From: Rhizophagus clarus
Lineage: Eukaryota; Glomeromycota; Glomeromycetes; Glomerales; Glomeraceae
Length of the DNA: 64,000 nucleotides
Reading direction: 5' to 3'
Assembly: GCA_015698045.1 (NCBI GenBank)
Contig: BLAL01000357.1
Span: 496,001 to 560,000 of the forward strand
Part shown: positions 10,951-23,195 of the stretch, piece by piece
Position numbering within the stretch: position 1 is the stretch's first letter
Layout: each line of letters starts with the position of its first letter
Position numbers and translations under genes: made by a program
Notes under the pieces: generated by a model
Told to the model about the DNA's origin: nothing
The model's database searches: none
Seen by the model: the letters and a program-made list of their open reading frames with translations, nothing else

Positions 10951-12642
10951 TTGAAATAACAGATAATCTTGATGATAATATTTACTGCGGCTTATCAGGC
11001 GTGCTTGACACAAAATTGATACAAAATTGATATGATGATTTTCAATCAAAGTCAATAAGAAATTCATAAAAAATCCGCCTTAATAATTATGATAGTTATG
11101 TAGTTATGACATAATTTAGTTTGATTTTCATATTTTTATATTGAACACAAATTCAACACAAACAACAAAATTTGGCCAGAATTAACAAATTTTTACCAAA
11201 ATTATCAACACAATTTGAACACACTATGAATTAAGTTAAAAAGATCCACCAATTATAATAATTCTCATATGTCAGGGACCGCCTCCTTTAGAAGTATTTT
11301 ATAGATAAATTTTAATTTCCAAATTCTGTGGAAATAATACATTATGTAATTCGTATATGTTTGACGTTTCGTATGTTTAATATGAATTCATTTTTTTAAA
11401 ATTTTTTTTTTCTTTTTTATTGATAAATGCAAATTCTTTATTGTATAAATGCAAAAAGACAAACTTCGAACTTACATTAGTAAAAACAAGTCATTAGTAA
11501 AAACAAGTTTCACTATATACCAATTTGATTTTTTAAAAAAAATCTAGAAACGAAGGTACTACCTAATAAAATAAAAATAAATCTATATCAAATTTGACTA
11601 ATCAAGATCAAAATAAAGGACGAACAAACAACTCAGTCAATCGAAAGAAGTAATCCTTCGCTATGCTTTTAATAAAAAATTAATGTATACAGAATATATA
11701 TGGAAAAATTATATAACATGAAATGTATACATTTCATTATCACATGATTATGTGATTGTTTACTAATTTGCTTTCTTTTTAAAAGAAAAACTTTTTATTT
11801 ATCACCCCTTTTAAAGGATTTTTTTTTTTGATTTATTCTTTCATTCCCCAGTGGCACTTTTTATAAAAAAATAATGTTCTGCTTAATGATTTGTGATAGT
11901 TGAAATGCATTATGAGGGTCGAAATAGATATCAAGGGTCATAATAGTTACACTATCTTCGGTATATATAACTTTAACTGTTTTATATTAAAAAAACTTTT
12001 TTTTTAAAAAAAACATTACGTTACTTCTTTTATATACATATATATATATATATTTATATGAGCAAGAAATTAACCTTACAAAAAGAAAAATAGAAACATT
12101 AGTATTACTTAAAGAGAACAACAGAAAAAATCTCTCACTGTTCCGCATATCTTAATTCCAAAAGTCCGGGAACTCTGTGTAATTTTTATTTGGTAAACCT
12201 ACAAAAAAAGAAAAAAAAAGAAATGTAAATTATATTTCTTAAAAAAATTATCTTCCGATCTCTTTGCTTCAATTATAAAATTGATCATAATTTTCGTTCA
12301 GGAAACCCTAACAAAAAGAAAATAAGAACTGATTAATCGGATCTGATGAACTCTTTAATGAAAAAAATTTTTTTTATTCCCTTTCCCACATACTGTACTT
12401 TCACCTTTGTTCTCCATTGCGTTTTTTCTCCTCTCATTCTTTCTCTCCTATCCCTTCTCACCTTTTCCCTTCTCACGGCCCTTTAGACGCAGATTTCAGA
12501 CGCTTCAGTTCTCTTTTTTAAACTATCTGATCTTTGAATTCGGTAGGGAAGTCGTGTTCTTTAGAATAATTGATTTTAACTTTCAACAAAACGTTTAATA
12601 ATAATTTCGTTTTTATTACTCTTAGGAGGCTCTTCAGGGTCT

Positions 12643-12888
12643 TTATACATGTAGATTTTCCTTTTTTTTTCGGATGGTACCAGGACCTGGATTTCGAAGG
12701 GAAAATTTGAAAGGTGAGATGGGTGAATGTAATTGCACATCTTTGTAAACATTAGTTAATTTTACATGAAAGGCACATAGGATGTTACACACCGTAAATT
12801 CTGATAAACCGGAACTGCCGGTTCTGCTAAAAATATTCGCTACATTGAATTTTCCAAAAAATATTACATGCCTGAAACTAATTCGCAT
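12643..12888 (-). pseudogene. Arm ORF 3, shortened copy
   Basis: An 81-residue frame that includes VIFFGKFNVANIFSRT and VKLTNVYKDVQLHSPISPFK. It is the counterpart of the 137-residue frame at 39792-40205 in the right arm. It carries a different N-terminus and stops early, because an A-rich run after GPGTI has a different length. The lost C-terminal part is still visible as DNA at 12440-12640. Family unknown. Confidence 0.4.
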
Positions 12889-13433
12889 TAAAGGTTAAAC
12901 AACTATGGAAAAATGTTACACTGATATTATATATTTACTGACCGTCATTCGCAATCGCAAATTGTGATGTAATACTTAAAGATTACTAATACAGAATAAT
13001 ATGTTATAATATGTCGAATATGTCATGTAAAATCTACAAACGCGTCGCGTCCTTGTGATTATAACCAATAAATCAATCAATCTAAATCAATCAGTCACAT
13101 TGGCTCACTCAAATATTTTCCCATATACGATTTCTCATATATAAAGAATTACTTTTTCCTTATTTCTTACATTTACAAGTTTTTACTTTTACAGTGCATA
13201 TTACGCGTTTCTCTTAACTTCTTGTTTAGAAACATACTAGTCGTTTTTCTTAACTATTTGTTTAGAAAAGCGCTTTTTTTAACTTCATTCGTTCTCTCTT
13301 AACTTTTTGGAAACACATATTACTTATTTTCTAAGGCCTTTCTAGTGAGTTTGATAGTTACGAACAGTTGTTTGGTCTGACAGAAAATATTATTTTTTAA
13401 AATAAAAAAACACACCTAATAATTATATTTTTT

Positions 13434-14470
13434 GAGGTGAGTAGCGCTAAAGTTTAAGATCAGTTTTAATGATACTACTCACAGCCAATATTCGTATCGG
13501 ACTGTTAGTTATGTGTGGTTAGTTGGGCTTCGGATGGCTCACAGACCTGACTTTTGGCCTTAGAAAGTAGACCAATTTATATAACATAACTGACTTTTGC
13601 CAACCATCTTTTTTAGGTGAAATGGAATAATGGAAAGTCTTTCATATACTATAGGTCGTTTATCATCAAGACCACATAATAATTATTATTTTTGAGGTGA
13701 GTAGCGCTAAAGTTTAAGATCAGTTTTAATGATACTACTCACAGCCAATATTCGTATCGGACTGTTAGTTATGTGTGGTTAGTTGGGCTTCGGATGGCTC
13801 ACAGACCTGACTTTTGGCCTTAGAAAGTAGACCAATTTATATAACATAACTGACTTTTGCCAACCATCTTTTTTAGGTGAAATGGAATAATGGAAAGTCT
13901 TTCATATACTATAGGTCGTTTATCATCAAGACCACATAATAATTATTATTTTTGAGGTGAGTAGCGCTAAAGTTTAAGATCAGTTTTAATGATACTACTC
14001 ACAGCCAATATTCGTATCGGACTGTTAGTTATGTGTGGTTAGTTGGGCTTCGGATGGCTCACAGACCTGACTTTTGGCCTTAGAAAGTAGACCAATTTAT
14101 ATAACATAACTGACTTTTGCCAACCATCTTTTTTAGGTGAAATGGAACAATGGATAGTCTTTCATATACTATAGGTCGTTTATCATCAAGACCACATAAT
14201 AATTATTATTTTTGAGGTGAGTAGCGCTAAAGTTTAAGATCAGTTTTAATGATACTACTCACAGCCAATATTCGTATCGGACTGTTAGTTATGTGTGGTT
14301 AGTTGGGCTTCGGATGGCTCACAGACCTGACTTTTGGCCTTAGATAGTAGACCAATTTATATAACATAACTGACTTCTGCCAATCCTTTTTTTTAGATAA
14401 AATGGCTAGTTTTTCCTATATTACAACATCAAATATCGCATTATAGTTATTATTAAGTGGCATTAAAGTT
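13434..14470. repeat. 260-base tandem satellite, four copies plus a diverged fifth
   Basis: The motif GAGGTGAGTAGCGCTAAAG begins at 13434, 13694, 13954 and 14214, so the period is exactly 260 bases. Copies 1 and 2 are almost identical. Copy 3 differs by a couple of substitutions near 14147. Copy 4 diverges after about 14390. A diverged partial fifth copy sits at about 14460-14560. Each unit contains perfect 8-base inverted arms, GTGAGTAG and CTACTCAC, separated by about 32 bases. No protein frame runs through it. It lies just inside the inner end of the left inverted arm. Confidence 0.9.
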
Positions 14471-14570
14471 TAAGATCAGTTTTAATGATACTTTTCACAG
14501 CCACTATTCGTATCAATCTGTTAATTATATGTGGTTAATTAGACTTCGGATAGTAGAGTTGCAAATTTCA

Positions 14571-16272
14571 TAACTTATTAATAATAGCAATTAAATGAAA
14601 AAGGCGGAATTGTTATTATATATCTGTTTAGGTGTTCTTCATTCTAATATTAATTAAACGTTTGATCTCAAAACTTGCTACCAAATAATCTTATTATAAT
14701 TAGTCTTGATTTTGAAAAGTTTTAGACGATTAATCTATCTGTATATAAAATAAAAAAAAAAATTAAAAACTTTTTTTTCTTGAATTAAAATTCTATCAAG
14801 TTTAAAAATAATTTGATTTTTTATTATTTTAAGGTAAATTTATTTGTAAATAATATGGAAAAAATAAAGAATACATGTGTTATTCCAAAAGAAATAATTA
14901 ATCAGTAATGATAAATTTGCGCAAAATACTGTAGAAGGTTTGTATATATAAAGTAAACAATTAACTTGGTCCTATATTCAAGGATTATATTTGTGGTTTA
15001 ATAAACGAATATTATTATATCAATTGTTTTGACAATCAGCAAATTAATCTTGTCTTTGTAAAATTTATATAAGCAATTTGTAATACAAATAATAAAATTA
15101 AATTCAAAGTAAATCAAATTGAATTTTAAACTCGAATCGAGTCAAATTTCAAATCCGAATAGAATCAAATTTTTTAAACCCGAATCGAATCAAATCTCGA
15201 ACAATTTGAATCAGATTCAAGTCAAATCAAATTCGAATTAAGTCTATTATATTCATTCAAATTCTAGAATTGATTTGAATTTTAATTGTTAATTGTTAAT
15301 AGAATATTGCTTTTACTTTACATTACATCATTATATTTTTCTTAAAGGAAAGAAAACTGCACGTTAAGTTTACACGACTAAATTAAATTACCAATTAAAG
15401 AAGTATAAGCCATGTTTTACAATTGTCGTGTGTGAATATAAGTTTAAAAAAAACTAATATTTTATTGCCAGGTTTAGACCGATTGTAGTTAAATATTATC
15501 GTTGACAAAGAAAAATAGATTAAATACTGTAGATTAAATACTAATTAACTAGAAAAAAATTAATTAAAGATCGTTAAAAAGAAAAATTTGAAACATATAT
15601 GGAATTACCTTTAACTATAAATTATACTGGCTATGTTTGTATTGTCGAGCATTCAGAATGTTTCTATCGAATTCTTGGTGATCCATAAAAGGTTAGCGAT
15701 TTATCAATGGAATTTTCTAGGAATTCAAGAATTTTTCGAAGGGACATTTATCATCTCTGGAGCCAGGTTCCTTCATTGTTCGTAATTATGGATATTCAAG
15801 AAATTATCTATTATATACTACTTCATTAATTGTAAGTCTATTTCGTTATAAAGTTAAAACCTTATTATGAACCAAACCAATTAACTCTACTTTTCGTTTT
15901 CAAAGCTGGGAATTGGTTGGGAATTGGTTTTTGACCAGTAAAGTAAGTGTATTTTTAAATTCTTTTAACATTATTCAAGAGTTTAATTTTATAATATTTT
16001 AATATTTTTTACACGTGTTTTTTTTTATTTTTTTTTTTTATTGATTTTAGACTTTGTAGTCGTGGGAGTATAAAATAAATTAATATTCTTATCTAATTTA
16101 CCTTCTTATTTAATAGACATGAATTACCAAATTTTGTTTTAATATTTTAATAAAGCTATAATGAAAATTTTGATACAATATTATCAAAATACTAAAGTTT
16201 TTTCATTTCGTTGCAAAATTTATGTAACATAAATTATCGTAATAAATCACATGATGCGTCGAATCCACCCAT
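14571..16272. other. Non-coding AT-rich region with a degenerate GAATCAAAT repeat
   Basis: No gene supported. At 15100-15245 there is a run of imperfect 9-12-base repeats built from CGAATCAAATC and its variants. The rest is AT-rich sequence without frames of note. Confidence 0.45.
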
Positions 16273-16488
16273 ACTGCACCAACTAATCTAAGAGAAATTA
16301 GATTTCTTCATCGTTATAAATTTTCTTTAAAAGCTCTTAGAAAATTGGAAAGGTTGTGCATTTTCATACTTACGTGCGATTCTATTTATAAAAAGGAAAT
16401 TATAAAAAATCGATTAATAAATATAAAAACAATGGGTAATTAAAGATTTTAGATGTGAAGATTTTATGAAGGTAGCAATTATTGATTA
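16273..16488 (+). pseudogene. C-terminal fragment of an F-box/LRR-like gene
   Basis: About 215 bases match the 3' end of the F-box genes. They read APTNLREIRFLHRYKFSLKA, then ILTCDSIYK, then LINKYKN followed by frame breaks where the relatives have VIRDFRCE. The 3' flank also resembles the flank of the intact gene. The rest of the gene is missing. The copy lies just outside the hAT element that starts at 16722. Confidence 0.7.
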
Positions 16489-17079
16489 GCAAATAATGTA
16501 TATTAAGACAAATTAACAAATTATTTATTACTTACGGGTTTTATTAGGAATCAAATACTAGCTATAAGTCTTATAACATTTTATAATATAGGTATAGTAA
16601 TGTTACCTTCTTAAATTTTATTAATAATTTATTATGATTTATGACCTTGAAATCTTTAAATAGTTCAATTTTCATAAATAGAGTATGCATTTTTAAAGTG
16701 TCTCATTTGGGAACCAATAATTAGTGTTTCGATCCGTGACCGGGTCCAACCGGTTGGACCCGGATAATTTATTTTTTTCGGATATCCGGATAAACGCGGT
16801 TTTTATCCGGATAATTATCCGGATAAAAATATCCGGGTCAGATCCGGTATCCGGATAAAAAATAAATTTTTTAATATTAAATATCTTAAATAATAGTTCT
16901 TTTAATTTTCATTTTTATTTCAAAGTATATGATAGAATAATTTAATAATTAAAAACGTGTAAATATTCTTATAATAAAATTCTTTATTTAATAAAATAAA
17001 ATTCAATACATTTAATAAAAAATATTTAATAGAATAAAATTCAATACATTTAATAAAAAAAATAATGAAAAATGTAATA

Positions 17080-19415
17080 TCATTCATCTAATAATTCTTC
17101 CAATTCGTGTTCATCTTCCACATAATCATTATTTTCCACATCCAAATCTGGTGGAAATATATTAATATGATCCATAGTTTTCATGTTACGTTTTAAAAAT
17201 ACCATTTTACCTAATAAAGCAGGATCCAATAAGCTTCTTTTTGCTGTAATGTGGTTTCCTGCATCTGAGAAAAGTCGTTCAGAAGCTACAGAAGTAGCAG
17301 GAATTCCTAAATATTTTCGTGCAATAATAGAAAGAACTGGAAAAATTTCCTGTTTTGATTTCCACCAATCTAATGGGTTTTTATTTTCCCTAGCAACTGG
17401 TAAAAGAAAATAAGTAGTAATTTCATCAGCTATTGCTGATGATGAAGTAGAACTTTCTTTTGTTTGAAACACTTTTTTTACTTTTTGTTGACGTCTTTCT
17501 TGATGCTCATGTAAAGATTCATGCTAGGAGTTGAACTTGTTGAGGTAGTTGAAATTGTTGAAATTGTGGGTGATGGTGAAGTACTAGTTTGTTGCTGCAT
17601 TTCTCTCTTTAATTGATCATATTGTATTTGTAAACTTGAATGAATTTTTACTTTTGTTTCTTCATCAGTTATAAAATTAAGATCTTTATACCTTGGATCC
17701 AAAAGTGCTGCCATAATGCCAAACTCATCTGGCATTGCCCAATAATGTTTCAAACCTAAATAAATTTTATTTTTTACATTTTTTAATACTTCTGAAATAT
17801 TACTATAATCTACTTCAATTTGTGAACTTTCTTCTTCTACTATATCAGAATTAATAGTATTATCATCAGAATCTTCTAATACTTCATATGAATTATCAGA
17901 TGGTTTTAAAGAATTTGTGAGATCTGTAATAATAGGAAACATTTGACTTAATGTAACATAAGTATTTCCAGAAAAATCTCGTGTAGCTTTCTCAAATGGT
18001 GCCAAAATGTTACATAATTCATCTAATAACTCCCATTCATTATCTTTTATCATAATTTTTTTTAATCTAATTCCATCAGTTTTTTCTTCAGATATAAGAG
18101 AACAAGACAAGTTTACACTAAGTTGAAGCACAGCATATTGAAGAAAAATCAGCCGATCCATGCCAAATATGAAGAGTTCCACCTTAAGTAATTAAACAAC
18201 AATAATTATATAAATTAGAATAAAATTTATTAAATAATTAAATTGAATTAAAATATTTACCTAGTAGATATATCTTGTATTAAATGTAATGGTTCTTCAT
18301 AACCAATCTCTTTTTGCACTTTAATCAATCGTTCAATTTGTTTTTGAGTAGAAAAAAAATTTATTAGTTGTTTTGTACGTGATACCAAATTTTCTATAAC
18401 TTTTAATCCTTTACTAATTGCCAGCTGCAAAGTATGAGCAGCACATGAGAGTCTTTTAATTGGTGTTAAATCTCGAATAGCAGCTACTACATTTGCTCCA
18501 TTGTCTGTTGTTATTGATACAACAAGATTTTCAATTTCCCACTTTTGCATAGCATTTTTAATACCTTCAGTAATTGCTTTTGCAGTATGTGGTGTTGGAA
18601 AATAGGATATTTCAAGCAAAACATCCATTATTTCAAAATTTTTATTGATCCAAGTTGCTGTTAAGCCTAAATATCCATGTTTTGAACGAGAAGACCACAA
18701 ATCAGTAGTTAAAGATATTGATTGAGCAGTTTTTAAAAGCAGTTTCAATTTTTCTTTATTATACCCATAACTGCGAGCAATCATCATTCTTAATTTTTTT
18801 CTCCAGGAACTGTAAATTGTGGATCTATAATATACATATGCTCAATATATGCCTTTTGAGTTATGGTTGATAATGGTTGAGTTGTAAGTAAAATCCACCG
18901 TAGTGTTGATAATTCTTTTTCTTTTTGTCCATTTTTATTGGATGCAGATTGAGTATGCATTGGTGATATAATGCCGCTTTCTAGAGGTGGTATAATTCCA
19001 TGTTTAACAAGATGGTAACTGAGATTTCCTGTAGACCCATCATATTTGTAATTTTTTGAGCATTTTTCTCCATCATCTAATAAAAACTGACAATATGCAC
19101 GTATTTCTCCTTTATCATTTTGTTTTCTAATAAAATAATCCCATACTCAACTTACTTTTGTTTGTGGTTTAATTATTGCAGCAGTTTGTTTAAAGGGATT
19201 TGAATTATTTGGTGCTCGATCTGTTGATTCTAGTGTAGTATTTGTCATTTTTTGTTTTCCAAGGGCTTTAGATAATTTTGCAGGACATCCTTTTTTTTTC
19301 TTTGCTAGTGGTGTTGGAGTAATTTCAACAATTTCATCACTAGAACCTTCATTTTCACTTAAGGTAATAATGTAATCTTGATCATTGTTATTTCCATAAT
19401 TTTGTGAATTATTTT
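17080..19415 (-). pseudogene. hAT transposase (BED zinc finger, RNase H-like core, hAT C-terminal domain), broken
   Basis: Reading from 19415 downward: an N-terminal region with a lysine-rich KKKKGCPAKL; a BED-type finger around 19150-18980 (VWDYF, then C..LL..GEKCSK, and H..KHG); then the RNase H-like core from 18787 with TTDLWSS and TTDNGANV (two catalytic Asp positions) and RLSCAAHTLQL. After a 78-base intron (18183-18260, GTAAAT...TTAAG) come the insertion domain and the C-terminal dimerisation domain with SVASERLFSDAG and LDPALLGKMVFL. Breaks seen: a stop in place of the Trp before VWDYF (near 19148), a one-base loss in an A run near 18795, and a frameshift near 17510. The protein is therefore not made whole from this copy. 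The mutations are few, so the insertion is not very old. Confidence 0.85.
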
Positions 19416-19599
19416 AGCTTTCAATAAAATAAACTTTAATTGAAATTATGAAAAATTCAACAAGGGAATGTACAGTATTTATTAATCTTTATTATGGCTT
19501 AGAACTGAATTAACTGTGATTTTATTTGTAAAGTTTTAATAAACAAATAATAATTGTCATAAATCAATAGGTCTAAATAATAAATTTACCTAATAAATT

Positions 19600-20000
19600 C
19601 CATGAAATTAATAATACGAAATTAATTAAACAAATTCCATGAAAATAATTAAACAAATTCCATGAAAATAATTAAACAAATTCCACAAAAATAATTAAAC
19701 AAATTCCACGAAAATAATTAAACAAATTCCACGAAAATAATTAAACAAAGACATAAATGAAGTTAATTACAAAATTAATTAAGAAAATACTATGATATTA
19801 AACTAATAAACACTATGAAATTAATTAAGCAAATGCCACGAAAATAATTAAATAAAGCCATAAATTTAAGCCACAAAATTAATTAAATAAATTCTACAAA
19901 ATTATTTAAATAGGTGCCATGAAACTAATTAATAAAGCCACACATTTAAGCCACAAAATTAATCAAAATGCCACGAATTTAATTAAATCTATGCTATGAA
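19600..20000. repeat. Tandem repeat inside the hAT element, ~21-base unit
   Basis: Units like AATTAAACAAATTCCACGAA are repeated at least six times around 19625-19750 with little divergence, then degenerate toward 20000 (AAGCCACAAAATTAATTAA). The array lies between the transposase gene and the right terminal repeats. Confidence 0.75.
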
Positions 20001-20524
20001 TTAAATCTAATATATGCTATAAATTTCTTGATTTACAAAAAAAAAATTGTATAATTTTTATCCGGATTTTGGTTTCTATCCGGATATATCCAGATTTTTA
20101 TCCAAACTGGATTATCTGGATAAAAACCGGATAATTTTTTTAATTTATCCGGATAACGGTTTCTATCCAGATCGAAACACTAATTGAAGTTGGACATATA
20201 TTACTAAACAAAAATGAAAAATGTATTAAAAAAAAAATTTTTTCCTATTATAGCTTTTCAAAATAATAATTTTTAGTTATAGGGAATTACAAAAATTAAA
20301 AAGTTCAATTTATGAGAAAAAGTAATCTCTGACGGTATTAAAATCATTATATATAGAAGTATTTAAGACTTAGATAAATGAAGTTTGTTTATCACTTACT
20401 AATATGTTAATTATGTGATAGTATACCAATAATATAAGGGTATCTGTATAATACTTTATGTTGAAAAATACGAAATAGTAGAATAATTCATCTAGATAAG
20501 ATGCAATTGTTTAATATATACTAT

Positions 20525-22995
20525 CCCTACGAAAAAAAATGTCTGGAAAATGTCCAGTTGCTTTAAAAATTGTCATAAAAATGTCCAGGAAATTGATCTA
20601 TTTTGCTGTCCGGAATTTTTTGCATGCCCAGTTTTTTTTTTTATACATGAAAATTTCCAGACAAATTCCAGATAAATAAACCAACAAAATCTGGACATGA
20701 AAAATTCCAGATCAATTCTGGATAAATAAACCAAACAAATTCAGGACATAAAATATTCTGGACATATTCCGGACAAGATAAATCTAACAAATTCTAGATA
20801 AATAATTTATTATATTGATTATAACTAATTTTAACCGAGGGTGATATAACTTGGGTGATATCACCTGATTGATTTTTATTATTTCAATATACTGTAGGTG
20901 ATTTAACCCAATTAATTTTTGTAGTTTTTTTGTTTATTTTTTTTCGCTCCCTCTTTATTTTTTTTTTCGTTCCTTTTCACTTCCCTTCATTTTTTTTTTG
21001 TTTCTTCACTCCCCCTTCTTTTTTTTCGTTTTTTTTTCACTCCCTTTCTTTTTTTCATCCCTTTCACTTCCCTTTACTTGGTCGAAAGTATGCAGGTATG
21101 TTCTTTTTTTCCTTCTTTTGTTTTCATTTTTCTTTCTTGTTTCTAATTCCTTTCCTCTTCTTTTAGGTCTTTTAAGCTCTTTCAGTTTCACACCAAAAGT
21201 GTCATTTTTTCATCCTTCCTTCTTTTTTGTTTTCATTTTTCTTTTCATTTCTTATTTCTCTTCTTTTTTTAGGTCTTTAATTTCTTCCAGTTTTGCATTA
21301 AAGTATATTGCTTCTTTTTTTTTTTTCCTCTTTTTTGTTTTCTTATTTCTCTTCTCTTTTTAGGTCTTTAATTTCTTCCAGTTTTGCATTAAAGTATATT
21401 GCTTCTTTTTTTTTTTCCTCTTTTTTGTTTTCTTGTTTTTAATTCTTTTCTTTTTTTAAGTCTTAGTTTTGCGAACAAGGTATGACGGTTTTTTCTTCTC
21501 TATATTTTTATTCAAATTTGTTTTCATATTTCAATTTACTAACTCTATTTTTTCTTCTTTTATAGTTTGTCTTTTCGTTAATTTGTTTCCCTTTTCTTTT
21601 CATTTTCACTCCCTTTCTTTTTTTTGTTCTAATCACCATTTTGTCCTTATTATCATTTCATTCTCATGATTATTTCGTCCTCATCATCGTTTCACCCTCG
21701 TCATCGTTTTACCCTCATTATCATTTCATCTTCATCATCGTTTTACCCTCATCATCGTTTCACTTTCATCATCGTTTTACTCACATCATCTTTTCATTCG
21801 TCATCTTCTCGTTATCCTTTTGTTTTTTGTCCCCTCTCATTATCTTTTTATTTTCATTTTTGTCCCCTTTCACTTTGTCCCTATTTCCTTTTGTTTTCAA
21901 TCCTATTCTTTTTTATTATCACGTTCTTTTCCTCGTCTTTTCACTGTCTTTTCTTTTTCTGCTATCTCTTTCGTTCCCTATCATTTTCTTTGTCTCCAAT
22001 TATACTTTATGTTACCATTTCATCCCATTGGTTTTTTTTTGTTTCTAATGATTCTTTTTTATTATTTCCATTTTCTCTCTCTCTTTTTACCATTATTGTT
22101 AGACTTTTTTTTATATAATTATTATCATTACTAGTTACATTAAAGATAAATAATTGTACTTTGATAAACAGTATTTAAATAAATAAAGTCATAATTTAAT
22201 ATATAAATAAATTTTATTATTTTTGTAGTCAGATTAATTATTTAACGGAAATTTTCAAATAAAAATTAGCCGATCATTAGATTCTTTACATGCGTAATAT
22301 TGTAAATTTTAGCCAATCAAATTTCATAAATTAATTATGAGTGAAATCACCCAGGGTAAAATTTTTTATACGTGTAAATCACCTGAATTTTGGCAAATTA
22401 TTTACAGGTGAAATCACCTGGGTGATTTCACCCAGGGAGCAAATTAGCAAGATTCTATTATATTTATAGCGAAAAATTTATTTCCAGATTTTATGACATG
22501 AAAAATTCCAGACTAATTCTGGACAAAATAAATCAAACAAATTCTGGACATTTTAAATTCCAGACAAATTCTGGACAAATAAAACCAATCAAATTCCAGA
22601 CATAATAAAATTCTGGACAAATTCTAGACATTGTTTCTAAAAATGTAAAATTTTAAATTTTAAAAAAATGTAAAAAGCACAAAACTGATATTTATAACTA
22701 CCCACTGGCGTAATAAGTAAAATTGAAGAGCAGCCAAAAATGCTATCTATAATGTTAATTCAAACTTTGGTTAATCGTGTAGGAAGTGGTAATCTCCTGC
22801 TGATCATCTGGGATAAAATTGGATTGTTCAGAATTCTGGACAAATTCCGGACTAATTTGAACCCGGGCATATTCCAAACATCTGGAAACGCGCACGTTTT
22901 AGAGCATTTTCTGGATTTACCAAACGTCCAGAAATTGTCTGCTTATTTTTCCAGACAATTTCAGCATGAATTCCGTATGCATTTTTTTTGTAGGG
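20525..22995. mobile_element. CCCTA-ended DNA transposon with subterminal repeats (non-autonomous copy A)
   Basis: The left end reads CCCTACGAAAAAAAATG and the right end is its complement (CATTTTTTTTGTAGGG). A CTA follows the right end and a CTA lies one base before the left end. Both ends are packed with direct and inverted copies of a motif close to CCGGACAAATTCTGG. The left 130 bases and right 350 bases match the element at 60207-62136 closely. Three-base target duplication plus dense subterminal repeats is the pattern of CACTA/EnSpm-type elements, but the terminal bases are CCCTA rather than CACTA and no transposase is present, so the superfamily is not settled (a KDZ-type element is an alternative). 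A second element is inserted in its middle. Confidence 0.75.
20838..22440. mobile_element. Pyrimidine-rich element nested in the CCCTA transposon
   Basis: The ends carry inverted GGGTGAAATCACC-type motifs: GGGTGATATAACTTGGGTGA near 20840 and GGTGATTTCACCCAGGG near 22420-22437. The sibling CCCTA element at 60 kb lacks this block, which supports insertion. Most of the interior, about 20930-22110, is C+T on the plus strand with hardly any purines. It contains an 88-base direct repeat (near 21270 and 21360) and a TCATCGTTTCACCC-type array (21650-21790). Several long frames here are only translations of this bias (Phe/Ser/Leu) and are not genes. Confidence 0.6.
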
Positions 22996-23195
22996 CTAAA
23001 TACACGTGATAAGAACCTTACTATGCCAAGCCTACGTAAGATCATGATTTTGTTTATTACTACATATTCTTTGCTTAGTATAATAAATTAAACCATACAA
23101 TTCTCTTTTTGGTTTTTTTTGTCATTCTTACTTTCCACTACTTTAGTTTCCCGGTTCATAATTCCAATAACATTTGAAACTTGAGTCGCTCTCCT

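Larger units (their letters stand above)
6870..13290. repeat. Left arm of a large inverted duplication (~6.4 kb)
   Basis: This block matches, as reverse complement, 53700-54330 (left 6870-7570) and then 39365-44939 (left 7571-13290). Clear anchors include TACGACGAACTTTGGCTTCT (7394) against the complement near 53880, GTTCGACCATTTTAAAT (8125) against the complement near 44370, AGGAGGC-containing sequence near 11285 against 41360, and CGCGTCGCGTCC (13039) against 39654. The arm carries three ORF-like regions, a 307-base tandem array, and AT simple repeats, all mirrored in the partner. In the right arm the two matching parts are about 8.8 kb apart. The inner end is marked by a degenerate repeat of AACTTCTTGTTTAGAAA type. 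A left-specific insert of about 130 bases lies near 7237-7365. The nature of the unit (segmental duplication or an unclassified large mobile element) is open. Confidence 0.85.
16722..20182 (-). mobile_element. hAT-superfamily DNA transposon, decayed
   Basis: About 3.46 kb with matching ends. The left end reads TAGTGTTTCGATC and the right end is its complement, GATCGAAACACTA. Both ends are followed inward by many copies of a subterminal motif TATCCGGATAA and its variants (16780-16860 and 20050-20170), probable transposase-binding sites. The interior encodes a BED-finger hAT transposase on the minus strand and an AT-rich tandem repeat near the right end. I could not find a clear 8-base target duplication: the flanks CCAATAAT and ATTGAAGT do not match. 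The element sits within F-box 3'-flank-like DNA. Confidence 0.85.

Noticed and set aside
13434-14470. 260-base tandem units as 5S rRNA, spliced-leader or U-snRNA genes
   Set aside because: No conserved 5S box pattern, Sm site or known snRNA motif could be found. Only a simple stem is visible.
13434-14470. CRISPR-like array
   Set aside because: The whole 260-base unit repeats without variable spacers, and the sequence is eukaryotic.
20930-22134. Several overlapping Phe/Ser/Leu-rich ORFs and a Lys-rich ORF on the other strand
   Set aside because: They are translations of a pyrimidine-rich repeat in all frames. None has a domain or stable composition beyond the base bias.
22740-23009. 89-residue ORF at the right end of the CCCTA element, with a homologue at 61998-62213
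   Set aside because: Both cover subterminal repeats and run out across the element end into unrelated flank, so the frame is not a gene.
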